Shown: one piece after another, positions 1 to 11,100 of the stretch
Layout of the letters: the number at the start of each line of letters is the position of its first letter
Numbering within the stretch: position 1 is the stretch's first letter
Assembly: GCF_907165205.1 (NCBI RefSeq)
Contig: NC_058195.1
Span: 32,074,936 to 32,138,935 of the forward strand
Reading direction: 5' to 3'
Source of the DNA: Coccinella septempunctata
Lineage: Eukaryota; Arthropoda; Insecta; Coleoptera; Coccinellidae
DNA length: 64,000 nucleotides
Position numbers and translations under genes: made by a program
The notes under the pieces: generated by a model
Told to the model about the DNA's origin: nothing
Databases searched by the model: none
Seen by the model: the letters and a program-made list of their open reading frames with translations, nothing else

Positions 1-285
1 TAAACCCCACCAAGTGCGAATCTTTAACCTTACGCACACTTCCTTCCAAAAAGAAGTTATATGCAGTCACCACCCCACTGTTTTACATTAGTGGCCAGCC
101 AATAAGACATATTGGAGTGGATGACACCTTCAAGTACCTGGGACAGAAGTTCTCTTTTACCGGTGCCGTGCAATGCGATGTCAAGGAGCTTCCAGTACAA
201 CTGGGCAGAATAATGAAGGCACCACTTAAGCCCCAGCAAAAGTTAAACATCGTTAAAACATACCTCATTCCTCTGTACATCCATA
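1..285 (+). pseudogene. R2-1: R2-type retrotransposon, RT thumb fragment (5' part)
   Basis: This is the end of the reverse transcriptase and start of the thumb of an R2-type LINE, running in from before the window. Seen: a degraded frame starting near 117 with DTFKYLGQKFSFTGAV, then LGRIMKAPLKPQQKLNIV and KTYLIPLYIH. The APLKPQQ motif is diagnostic of the thumb of RLE-type (R2 group) elements. The same protein recurs at 25290-25560 (R2-3) and 50850-51190 (R2-5). The frame stops at 285, where element A1 begins, and the protein resumes at 13253 with KSINRKILKEVDRK. The upstream 116 bases hold the same domain in another frame, so the copy is dead. Family is confident; subfamily is not. Confidence 0.85.
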
Positions 286-663
286 CTCAGGGGCTGAATA
301 TCTTAGGATGTTCAGTACGGGGATCGCCAAACCCGAGGTAGCCGATGGACCTGGTGGCTCCACCTCGTCACCTTGTACATACCGTCCTGACCTAGTCACG
401 TCTCAGGGTGGATGGGGAGCTTGGCTTAAGCGCCTGGCCCAAAGAGGAGAAAACCTCTATAACAAACCCTGCTCCTCAAGGTGTAGACAATTGCCGAAGA
501 GGAATGCCTTCGCTAGACGATCGCATGGCCGGAGGGAAATCCGGTCCCTAACATTCTCACCACTGGGCACCAGGCGCACCCAGTGGGACAAATAGCCTTC
601 CGGTGGTATGGGCGCTCTGCCATTCGGCGACATTGCATTCGCACCATACTCGTGGGATTCAAG
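286..663 (+). other. A1 5' untranslated region
   Basis: This non-coding leader is shared with A2 (14355-14730) at high similarity, including GATGTTCAGTACGGGGATCG near the start and CACTGGGCACC further in. In LINEs of this group the internal promoter lies in the 5' UTR, so promoter activity is expected here, but no element can be pointed out by eye. Short open frames across it (such as 308-595) are not conserved as proteins. Confidence 0.7.
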
Positions 664-1713
664 ATGGAAAATAAACAATCAAATAAACAAATGGAAACGC
701 AGAAAGGGGAAAGAAGTGCAGTAGTGGAAGACTCTCTGGAAGAGAGATGGCAAAGACTAGAAAGGGAAGCGAAAGAAATGGGACATATACCCAGACGACA
801 GTCTATCATCAGGTCACCTGATGGAAAAAAGAGGAAGACGTCGTGTGCTAGTTCAGTGGGAGTGTCCACAGACGAAGATATAAATAGAACCATGATAGAG
901 GAAGATAGGCGAGAGCTATTAAGAGAAAAGAAAAAAAAAACGAAAATACAGATGGCGAAGATACAAATAATGAAGACATTAACATAAGATACAAGGATGA
1001 AAAGAGTTGTGCCATGATTGCAAGTATAATAGGGATAAAAAATACGATAATTAAAGCAACAACTAGATATTCAGGATCAAAAATCCAATTCAACAAAGAA
1101 GAGCAAATAACTGTTCAAAAACAGATAGACGCACTCACAAATATAATGATCAACATGGCATACGAAATAGGAACAAGGGATGGGATGGAAAAGCAGATAA
1201 GAGTGCTGACAGAAAAAGTCGAAAAACAAGAAAAGGAAATAAAAAGGTTATCGGAAAGAAAAACCAAACAAAAAGGCGAAACGAATAGATTTAATAAGTC
1301 TCAACAAATGGGACAAACGATCGATAACACACAATTATCAGATGTAGAAATGATCTATCATACAGACACAGATAAACATACAGAAACAGAAACAGATGAA
1401 GAGTGGAATAAAACGAGTCACAAAAAAGGAAAAAATCCTATGCACAATTAACCCAGCAAAAAATCGCAAAAACCTGGCAAACACCAGAAAGGAAAACAAG
1501 TACTAAAACAGTGGTAGGCATGAAAGATGAAATTATTCACAAGGAATTCATCAAAAAAATAAAGAAAATAACCCAGGACGCTTGGCAAAGGGAAGAACTG
1601 CAGAACATAATACCACTAAAGGGTGGCAAATTGGTTCTGCAATGCAAAAGCCAAGATCAACAAAGCAAGTTAAATGATTTATTGAAAAAGGATAGAGATA
1701 TACAGGTCAAGGA
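664..1713 (+). pseudogene. A1 ORF1 (gag-like), N-terminal two thirds, frameshifted
   Basis: Nucleic-acid-binding ORF1 protein of A1. The start ATG at 664 is placed by alignment with A2 (ATG at 14731). Seen: a charged N-terminus with ERWQRLEREAKEMG and a Ser/Arg-rich stretch RRQSIIRSP, then a frameshift near 985. Next comes a coiled-coil-prone section at 1014-1451 with TTRYSGSKIQF and EKQIRVLTEKVEKQEKEIK, a stop at 1451, and a third piece at 1480-1713 ending QVKE. The frame is then cut by LINE C, with Dong-like B in C's tail. The CCHC part resumes at 7575. The matching parts of A2 are at 14731-15230 and 19190-20338. ORF1 proteins of this clade coat the element RNA and take part in integration; that is family knowledge, not visible here. 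Confidence 0.8.
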
Positions 1714-1728
1714 AATAATAATAATAAT
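1714..1728 (+). repeat. (AAT)n microsatellite, left flank of Dong-like element
   Basis: A short AAT run immediately left of element B. A matching run lies at 5126-5147, on B's right. Together they look like one microsatellite, the tail of LINE C, split by B. Confidence 0.75.
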
Positions 1729-4700
1729 ATTATTGTCTGGCCTGCCTGGCAGCTATCTGGTAGATAGCCTGCCGGGCAGCCATCGTAACGACGTAGACGG
1801 TGCAGCCAGCCACGCCTGCTGTCCGCAGTCCCATTCCTTTTTCCTCTCTCTTTCACATCCTTTATAGGGGTGCTCTTTCTGCTCTCATTTCTCTACCCCT
1901 CACCCAAACCGAGAAAGGGGAGCACAAACCCATGAAAATGGTGATAACGAGAAGCCTCGGAAACAAGTCGCTGCCTGGGGATCGTCAGGGCATGTCTGGA
2001 GCCGGCGCTGGACATGACAGCATGCGGGACGTCGGTGGCAGGATGTTGAGGAAGCGGGCTCCTGCTGCAAAAGAAGCTACAGCTCCAAAGCAACAACAGC
2101 AACCAACGAGTCCAATTCAATTGCCGACTCGAACCGCTGAAGGTGCTGCGCAGGATATTCAGCCAGTGCTCACCCAAGCGGGGTTAGTTAGAAAGCGCAT
2201 GAAGTGGACAACGTCCATGAATGAAACTATAGTGCGCATATATAACTCCATCACGGGACTAGGGCAGAACACGAACAACTATAGGAAAAGGCTCCATGAG
2301 GAATTCTGCAACGCCTACCCAAATCTCAATGTCACTGAACAACGAGTGGCAGACCAGTACCGCGTAATTCTGAGAAATGAACTAATACCAACGGCCCGAA
2401 TCGACGCAATTAAACGAGAACTTCAGCGTCCGCCTGCAATAGAGAATGACACCAACACCTCTGATGAAATTCACATGCTTGGGCAACAACAGGCAGAAGA
2501 AACTGATACTGAAAGTCCATCTTGCAACGCAAGTGAGCCTGAACATCAGGACGATAGGGAAGAGCTCCACCGACAAGTTGACTCTGACATGAGGAGATAC
2601 TTTGCCGAACTGGAAGGAACAGATCCTCTTCATCGAGTAGCACCTCCACGGCTCAATACATCCAAGAAACTGTCACTTATAATCGACATCTTGAATAAGG
2701 ACGTTTTACCTGAATACCTACAGAACGGAAGTTCATTGGAATATCTGCATCTAGTTTTTCACTGTGCAGCGCTGACGACAGCGAAAACCATAGGGGCAAA
2801 AATTCGCCAAACGAACAATGATGGTCCAAAATTACACAAATTACACGCGCCAGCATGGCAGAAACGTCTTCAACACAAAACAGAAAGGCTAAGAAGAGAC
2901 ATTGGACGACTGACGGAGTACTTGAACGGGAATCGAGGAAGAAAGGTTGTGAAAGCTGCCAAAGAGATCATGGATAGAAACAGGACACACACAGAACGAG
3001 AGACGGAGAATGCTACAGCTCACCATTGCCTCGACACTCTGAAGCAAAAATTAAGTCTGTATGCAGAACGCCTAAGGAAATATAAAAGCAATTATAGCCG
3101 GAAAAGAGACAATAATTCATTCGAAAAGTCGGAAGAATCTTTCTACCGGTCACTCACATCGTCGGATGGAGAAAATGGAAAGTTACCACCAAAGGAAGCC
3201 ATTGAACAATTCTGGACCGAACAATTATCAACGAAACCTCACTTCAATGGAGATACCGGATGGATTGAAGATGAAAAATCTGATGCTTCAAAATATGAGC
3301 CGATGCAGCATGACATGATCACAATTGAAGAAGTAAAATCAGCTATCAGAGGACTGCACAATTGGAAAGCACCTGGGCCTGATGGATTACAGAACTTCTG
3401 GATCAAGAAACTTTGGATCATGCATGACAAATTGACCTCCACAATAAATGATGTCATTGAAAATCCTGAAAGAATGCCAGTATTCCTTACACATGGCACA
3501 ACATACTTGTTACCTAAAGACCAAAGGAATACAGAAGACCCATCCAAGTAACGACCAATCACATGTCTTCCAACGATGTACAAATTAATCACATCGTGCA
3601 TTTCAAACCGAATTCACAACCATTGCGAAAGGAATAACATCATCGCCATGCAACAGAAAGGATGCACCAAAGACAGCCGAGGGTGCAAAGAACAACTAAT
3701 AATAGATTCAGTTATCTGCAATCAAGCTTTCTCCAAGCGAAGGAATCTTTACGCTGCGTACATAGACTACAAAAAAGCATTCGATTCTATACCTCACGAA
3801 TGACTCTTGACGATCTTGAAGATTTACAAGGTGGATCCCAATATTGTTGAGTTCCTGAAAAACGCCATGTCAACCTGGCGTACTAGTCTTCAAATGAAAT
3901 CAGCAGATTGCTCCATTACAACAGGACCTATTCCAAACCAAATGCAACTGATGCTGAAAATGGTGGAAGGATTCTCGGAAGACATCAAAATGAAGTTTGG
4001 ACTAGAAAAATGTCGACTGCTTAAAATAACGAGAGGGAAAATAGAGGATGGTACGTTCAAACTCAAGGAAGGTGCAGAAATTGAAGCATTAAAGGAAGAA
4101 GACACATACAAGTATCTAGGCATAAAACAGGCAAGAAAAATCAATCAGACCCAGATGAAGAAAGAATTAACGGAGGAGTTCACCCGGAGATTGAGGAGGA
4201 TAATGAGAACCGGTCTTAACAGCAAGAATCTGATAAAAGCGATTAACACCTACGCTTGCTCGGCGCTGAGCTATTCATTTGGTATTATCTCTTGGACGAC
4301 CACCGATTTAGCAGCTTTACAGAGAAAAATAATATTTCCTGAACAAGGCTGCTTCGTCAGAACTCCATCGAGTAGTTTGTGTTGCTGATAGTTCTACACC
4401 ATTAAAGCTACAACAGGATCACTTGGAAACCGTCGAACACTCTGCAGAAAGTAAAATGCAGAAACTGATTGGCAAACCTTTGCATGGGAGGCACTAGAAC
4501 GAGGTCAACCATGATTACGTCGACATATCTGCGTCGAACTACTGGTTGACTTCCGGAAGGTTGTTTCCTGAGACAGAGGGCTTCATGCTCGCCATCCAGG
4601 ATCAGGTGATTCCAACAAGAAATTACATGAAGTACATCGCCAAGGATGCCTCAGTGGCGGACGATAGCTGTCGTTATGGCTGTGCGACACATGAATCTAT

Positions 4701-5122
4701 CCAGCACATCACCGGCGGATGTCAGAAGTTCGCGGGCACGGAGTACAAAAAGAGACATGATGCTGTTGCCAAGATTCTTCACCAAGAATTGGCACTAAAA
4801 CACCAACTTCTAACTTCGAAAAATGTTCCTTATTACAATTACCATCCGGTCATGCAGAAGGCGGTACTGCTCGGAACGGCGAGAACTGTACGCAAGTACA
4901 TGGGGAATGCAGAGGAACACCGTCTGCTCCGACAGGAGGTGCGGGTGGAGCAGGAATCCAACCTACAGCAGGGAGGTGAGGAGCGACCCGGACCCGACCG
5001 CCACCACGAGCCCGAAAACCTGTGAAGGGCTCCAACAGAGCTTAATCCTTTTGATATCTGAGATATCTGGGATAAGTGAATTTTCCTCTGGAGAGGAGTG
5101 TGAAAGCCGCAAGGCTAAAGTC
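1729..5122 (+). mobile_element. B: Dong/R4-clade-like retrotransposon inserted in (TAA)n
   Basis: A single-ORF LINE with (AAT)n on both sides. The 5' end starts near ATTATTGTCTGGCCTGCC and the 3' end is AGCCGCAAGGCTAAAGTC directly before the next AAT run. RT motifs RPITCLPTMYKLITS, AYIDYKKAFDSIPH and FGLEKC, and the C-terminal C-x3-C...HI...C...RHD finger, resemble the R4/Dong group, which has a C-terminal restriction-like endonuclease. Known: Dong of Bombyx inserts in TAA repeats. The flanks here fit that preference. Two deletions have removed the catalytic RT box and most of the endonuclease (see the CDS entry), so this copy could move only with outside help. It sits inside the tail of LINE C, which sits inside A1. 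Confidence 0.8.
1932..5025 (+). pseudogene. Dong-like ORF: N-terminal region, RT and endonuclease finger, deleted
   Basis: The start at 1932 (MKMVITRSLGNKS) is chosen because upstream codons look like 5' UTR. The frame runs to 3551 with an N-terminal basic region and the start of the RT (APGPDGLQNFWIKKL). A stop replaces the Tyr of the usual NYRPI at 3549. RT continues RPITCLPTMYKL (3555) to AYIDYKKAFDSIPHE, where a Trp codon has become TGA near 3801. At about 3925 ITTGPI runs directly into PNQMQLM, so the QGDS and YxDD boxes (roughly 80-100 residues) are missing. After that come FGLEKCRLLKI, YKYLGI and SYSFGIISW. A frameshifted tail at 4546-5025 carries the finger CRYGC...HITGGC...RHDAV and the terminal AVLLGTARTVRKYMG. 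The PD-(D/E)xK core between NVPYYNYHP and VMQKAV is also absent. Confidence 0.8.
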
Positions 5123-5125
5123 ATA

Positions 5126-5147
5126 ATAATAATAATAATAATATTTC
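5126..5147 (+). repeat. (TAA)n: tail of LINE C and right flank of Dong-like element
   Basis: A run of seven TAA/ATA units. On the minus strand it directly follows TGAAATAAAGAAATA, the same 3'-end sequence that precedes the (TATCT)n tail of LINE D at 40580. It is therefore the 3' tail of C, and B is inserted within it. Confidence 0.75.
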
Positions 5148-5402
5148 TTTATTTCAAGTCAAATCAATATGTGCAACATAATATGAGGTGAAATAGTGTC
5201 AATGATTCCGTCATTCTTCATCTGAAATAATCCTATAAACTATATGGTTCCAAATTCAATAGAAACCTATATAGACTGCGTTTAAAACATTTTAGGTTTT
5301 CTATCTTTTTGATGCTGTCTGGTAGAGAATTGTATAATTTCAGGCACCTATATTCTGCTTGTTTTTGACTAGTTGTTAAAGTAAATTTGGGGTATATGTA
5401 GT

Positions 5403-7570
5403 CTAACTTCTAGTTGCATGAATGGGTTTCTTATTTCCGAATTTTCGAAAAAATTGGCTGTTTCTTCTCATGAATAGTAAACACTCTTGTATATAAAGTG
5501 CATATATGGTAAGTAGACCGTTACTCTTGAAAGCTCCCCTACAAGTTTGATTGTATCCAAGACCACTCATTATTCTTATCACTTTTTTTTGTAGAATAAA
5601 TAAATCCTCCATGTTCGATGCACCATAGAAAATTATTCCGTATCTTAACTTAGACTCAATTGTTGCGTAGTATACTAGCTTTAAACTCTCTTTGCCAATA
5701 TACTTTGCTATCTCTCTGAAACCATACACTGTTGATTTAATTTTCCCACACATATGCTTAACATGTTCACTCCAATTCAGGTTCCTATCAATGTGAATTC
5801 CCAAAAATTTGGTGGAGTTGCTAAACTTGTAGTTGTCGTGGTTTAAAGTCAAATTGTCCCTATTCTCGTTATTCGAGTTGGAAGGTGTAAAGAGAACCAG
5901 CCTAGGTTTTTCCTTGTTGAGGATGAGGTTATTTGCATTGAACCATTTCTCGCTGTTTTCCAATAATGTTGAACTGAGCTGTTCAAGTTCTGTGAAAAGC
6001 TTTTGGATTGCTAGTAGATTTGTGTCGTCTACATAGTTTACAGTAAGGGCCTCTTCTTCCCCCGCTCCAAGACATTAATCGAAATCATTTATGTAGATGA
6101 TGAAAAAGAGCGGTCCAGCAATGCTTCCCTGTGGTATACCAAGAATTAATTCCTGAAAATCGGACTTATATATTTTTCCCTGTATTTCTATCTCTACCAT
6201 TTGTTTCCTTGATTCAAAATATGATTTTGCCCATTCCAATGCTGGTCCGCGTATCCCATATTTCTCCAGTTTTTCCATCAATTTTTGTACATCCAGACAA
6301 TCATAAGCCTTTGTTAGATCTAAGAAGATACCATTGCCAGTTTTTTACCTTCAAATGCCTCCACTACTTTTGTAATAAATTGATATATGGCCGTTTGAAT
6401 CGACTTCCCTTTCAGAAATCCATGTTGACTGCCCTTGAAAATCGCGTTCTCTGTCAAATATTCCATTACTTGTTTGCAGTATGCCTTCTCTAGAATCTTT
6501 GAAAAACTTGGTAATATGCTAATGGGTCTGTAATTCCCATACTCATTCACATCCCCCTGCTTGTGTTTTGGTTTAATTACTGCTATTTTCATACTCTCAG
6601 GAAAAACTCCAAATTTTAATGAGTTATTTATGATATACTGTATAGGCTCAATTATTTCCTCTACTGTCTGTTTGATTATATTATTTGATATTTCATCGCA
6701 ACCACTAGAGTGTTTCTTCTTCAATGTTTTTATGATTTCCCTGATTTCTTCTTTTGTGAGTGGTTTTAGCAACATACTTTTATTTTCCTCCATAGTGTTG
6801 TACTTCATATTTTTCTTTGATAAATTTGATGTTAATGTTCGCGCAGTATTTGTAAAAAATGTATTCATATCATTTGCAGTTTTCATTGGGTCTTCCGATA
6901 CATGTATTTGTGTAGTATTTTTGGAATTGTTCAAATAGTTCACTATCGATCATAGGGTCTTATTCTTATTTTCTGAATTTACGATTTGGTTTTCAATTTT
7001 TTCTCTTCTTTGTTTCTTCAAGAGGTTATCATATTGAATCTTTGTTTTTTTGTATATTTCTTTGGATGTGCTATCATATGTACTCAAAACCAAAAGCTTA
7101 TCAAGTTTTTCTCGTATTTTTTTGATCTCTGGGTTTATATTTCCCGTTCGGGGTTTCCTGTTTACTTGCACTTTCTTTATTAGGAACATTTTATTGAAAA
7201 ACTCTAAATATACTTGATGAAAATATTCAAATTGTTTGTTTATCTCTGTCTTTTCAATTTCATACAAAGCTAACCATTTATGCTTGCTTAAAGCATTCCT
7301 GAAATGTTCCATATTTACTTGTGAGAAGTTGCGTCTGTATCTGTATTCCTTTTGTATTGGATCAATGGCTTGAACTATTTTTTGAGCGGTATGATCCGAT
7401 ATATGCGTCTCAATGACTCTTACATTATATGGTATTTCAGTATTTGAGAAGATACCATCAATACATGATTTTGAGTTCTTAGTTATTCGTGTTGGCTGAT
7501 GTATTGTTTGCTTTAGGTTGAACGTACCTAATAAGTCAAGGAATTGATTTCTCTTATTTGAGAATAGAAT
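5403..7570 (-). pseudogene. LINE C ORF2: endonuclease end plus reverse transcriptase
   Basis: Reading the minus strand, the end of an APE-type endonuclease is visible at about 7570-7330 (NKRNQFLDLLGTFNLKQ, then SDHTAQKI, the catalytic SDH motif). A linker follows at 7312-6950. The RT starts in the frame 6943-6320: SSGCDEISNNIIKQ, VIKPKHKQGD, NYRPISILPSFSKILEK and GFLKGKSIQTAI. The frame shifts near 6330 to KAYDCLD, continues at 6281-6075 with LGIPQGSIAGPLFFIIYIND, then YVDDTNLLA near 6030 (catalytic box intact), and ends at 5963-5403 with the thumb (LNKEKPRLVLF, FLGIHIDRNLNWSEHV). A stop interrupts at 6075. The stops and frameshifts show a dead copy. Confidence 0.8.
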
Positions 7571-7574
7571 TATT

Positions 7575-8121
7575 TTCTATAAAAAATGGAAAACCCACCA
7601 TACTGATAACCGGTATAACTGAAGGTTATACGGATGAGGAAATTATAAAGCAAATTATAAACGAAAACGGGGACATTGAGAATCTATTCAAAGAAGATTT
7701 TGGAAGGACAACAAAAATATTAACGAGAAAAAGGTGCAGGAACGAATTTAAAGAAAATGTAAAAATTGAAACGGACACCAACATAGCAAAATATCTTTCA
7801 AAGAAAGGATCGATTTACATGGACATGATGAGAATCAGAGTAGAGGAGGTGGTAGACGTAGATTTGTGTTACAACTGCCACATATACGAACATGTCAGCA
7901 AGCACTGTTTAGAAAAACCGAAATGTCATAAATGCGGAAAAGAGCATAATGGCAAAGAATGTACAACAACTAATCTTGATTGCCCAAATTGCAAAATAAA
8001 TAGAATACCGCAAGAGCTAAGGAGGCACACATCCAGAGACAAAAAGTGCCCGATATATATTAAAAAAGAGCAACAAAATAAACAAACAATAGATTATGGA
8101 CAAAAAACTCAAACAAACTGA
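7575..8121 (+). pseudogene. A1 ORF1 C-terminal part with CCHC zinc knuckles
   Basis: This continues the ORF1 cut at 1713. It starts KNGKPTILITGITEGYTDEE, a region aligned with A2 (KKPTIMLTGITKGYTDEE near 19790). Zinc knuckles follow: CYNCHIYEHVSKHC and CHKCGKEHNGKEC, then a wider CPNCKIN...H...C group. Such CCHC arrays are typical of ORF1 of the R1/I/Jockey superfamilies and bind nucleic acid. ORF1 ends at 8121 and ORF2 begins within a few bases, as in A2 where the two overlap by 25 nt. Confidence 0.85.
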
Positions 8122-11100
8122 ATATTGCAAATAAACGTCGACCGAGGACGAGAGGCAACAATCCTTTTATATAATAAAATAAGGGAGGACAACATAGATC
8201 TGGCAATAGTACAGGAACCATATGGTGGAAATATAGAAATCGAAGACTATGTGATACATGGAAATAACAGTAGTTCAAAAACCCAAATAATAGCAAAGAA
8301 AACTATAACAAATATCACTACCAGGCAAGAATTTACAAATAAAAACTTTACAACGATCGAGATTGCGGACAAAAATGGCGCAAACAAAAATCTGATGATA
8401 ACATCAATATATGATGAGCCTGGGGGACAAGAAAACCATAAATTGAATCAATTTGCCCAAATGGCCAGTCAAAGACAACGAAATCACGTGTTAGCGGGAG
8501 ACTTTAACGCGCACAATCAAGCATGGGGAGGAAAGGTCACTGACAAAAGAGGAGAAAAACTTATAGAATGGGCCACAGCAAACACATATGATATACAAAA
8601 CGACAGTACACAAGGACCAACTTTCTGTGGACCCAGAGGATCCAGTTACATAGACCTTACTACGTCAAAGGGCGTAGAAATAAAGGACTGGAAAATAATG
8701 GAAGAGGAAACTCTCAGTTTGCATAAATACATTACATACGAAATCAACACCAACATTACAAAACATCAAAGGAAAATCATAAGATACGACTTTGCTAACA
8801 CAAATTGGGGAAAATTCGAGAGAAAACTTAGAAATAGAACACAGAGAGAAACATGGGAGTTCACAAGCAGGGAAGAATTAGAGGAAAAGGCCGAGAGATT
8901 ACAAGAAATAATGCAAACAAACGTGCCTAAGATATATTAAGAGAGCAAAGGTCAGAGAGGAAAACAGTTGGTGGACGATCGAACTGCAGGGGGAAAGACA
9001 AAAAATGAGAAGGTTGAGAAGAATTGCTCAACAAGAGCAGGAAACGAATAACAGCAGGAACGCATGGGAAGAGTATAAGATGCATAAGAATAATTACAAG
9101 AGAAACATAAGAAGGGCTAAATCTGAACATTTACAAAACAGAATAAAGGAGATGGGGGAACAAAATTCGTGGGATAAATTGTGGAAATTTTTCAGTAAGA
9201 ACGAAACAAAGCCGAGCACTAACATCATTAAAGAAGACGGAACATACACAGAAGACGAAGTAGAGAAAAACCATTATCTCTTAGATAAGTATTTCCCACA
9301 AGACGACCCAACAAAGGATACTGATGAAATGAGATACTACAGACATAAAAACCCCACATACAATAATACGGTGGAGCCAGAATTCAACAAAGGCGAAATA
9401 ATGAGCGAAATAAGGAAGCTGAAGAAGGGAAAGAGCACAGGGACAGATCAAATACCAAATGAAGCGATCCGACATATCTTCAATGCAACAGAACAAATCA
9501 TAGTTAACTTGTATAGTGGATGTTTACAATTCGGCCACTTTCCTAGAATATGGAAACACTCCAAAGTGGCGTGGATCCCAAAAAAGAATAGTTCACTTAG
9601 ACCTATAAGCCTACTACCAGCTTTAGGCAAACTATTGGATAGATTGATAAATAAGAGGCTTCAACATTGGCTGGAGCAAAATGACGGACTCGACATGAGA
9701 CAATATGGCTTCAGAGAGGGGAGATCGACAATAGACGCCATAGATAAATTAATGGAGGATATAAAAAACAATAAAAGACAAGGCAAGCACCAGTTGTTGG
9801 TCGCATTAGATCTAAAAAATGCTTTCAACAGTGCCTGGATACCGTACATACAAGAGGAACTCGAGAATGCAAGGGTTCCAGAGGCATTGAGAGTAATATG
9901 CGAAGATTTCCTGAAAGAAAGGACTATAACAAGTGGTCCTATAACGACAAACATGACCAAAGGATGTCCGCAAGGATCCAGTCTTGGGCCAACATTATGG
10001 CTGTTGGTGATGCAAGGCTGGTTCCGAATGATAAATAAATGCACCAAAAGATGGATAAGAGATGAAGCCAAAAGAAAAAATACAGAGCCACAATTTATCG
10101 ATCAGTTAGCAACTTTCTTGGCATTTGCCGACGACAAATTTATTGTGATAACGGGAAGATCTGCAAGGGAAATAGAAAGAAAATGGAAATGTATATGGGA
10201 AACATGTAAGGAATGGCAAAATCACAGTGGAGTCATATACAATAATGATAAAACTGAGACTATGTTTATACCTTCCAAAGGTAATATAAGGCCCCCCACA
10301 ATAAAAATTGATGGCAACACAGTGCAGAGTGAAGAGAAAATAAGATACTTAGGCCTCTTGATTGACAAGAATATGACATATTTACCCCATCTCAAAGAAA
10401 CAAGAAAAAAATAAACGAGATGACACTTAAAATATCAAGAATGATTCGTAGAAATTACGGACATGATAGAGAACTGATGAAAACAATAAGTGAAAGAGTC
10501 ATGAAACCGGCGTTTATGTACGCATCAGAAATATGGGGCGAAAAAGCAGAAAATAAACACCAACAGAGACACATAAACGCAGCACAGAGGCCACTACTGC
10601 TACAAATAAATAGGACATACTCAACTACGCCAACGCTAGCACTGCAAAGTATGGCAGGGACACCACCTTGGTGGTTGGAGGCAAAAGTATACAATAAGAA
10701 CTGCCAATCAAATAAGCTAAAAATACAAGAGGCCAGAGCCAGAATGATAAACAGGAGCCATCCGACTCAAAGACACCAAGATGCCCTACCCAGAGCTAGG
10801 ACAGAGTCTAAAGAAAGGAGAAAGTCAAACCAGCAATGTATAATGAATGAATGGCAGATAATATGGAACAGGGGTGAAACAGGTAGAGATATGTATGAAC
10901 ACTGTATGGAGATAGGAAATGATAGGCTCGATCTAAATTTCAAAGCAGCACAGCTGATGACAAATCATGGGAATATGTTAGCCTACCTAAATAGATTTAG
11001 ATTGAAGGATACAAACCAGTGACGGCTCGTGCCCATAAGGTGTGGGTCGGCCAGACCCAGGATATACAGGGGAATATCCTGGAATGAAATAAATATCTAT

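Larger units (their letters stand above)
5123..7574 (-). mobile_element. C: 5'-truncated CR1/Jockey-superfamily LINE
   Basis: A minus-strand LINE in A1 ORF1. The 3' end is on the left: TGAAATAAAGAAATA then (TTA)n. The 5' end, near 7574, is truncated inside the endonuclease domain. D (35450-40615) is a longer copy of the same or a sister family. A1 coding sequence lies on both sides: QVKE ends at the left flank and KNGKPTILITG begins at the right. A target duplication could not be resolved because both flanks are A-rich. Clade assignment within the CR1/Jockey group is uncertain. Confidence 0.8.
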
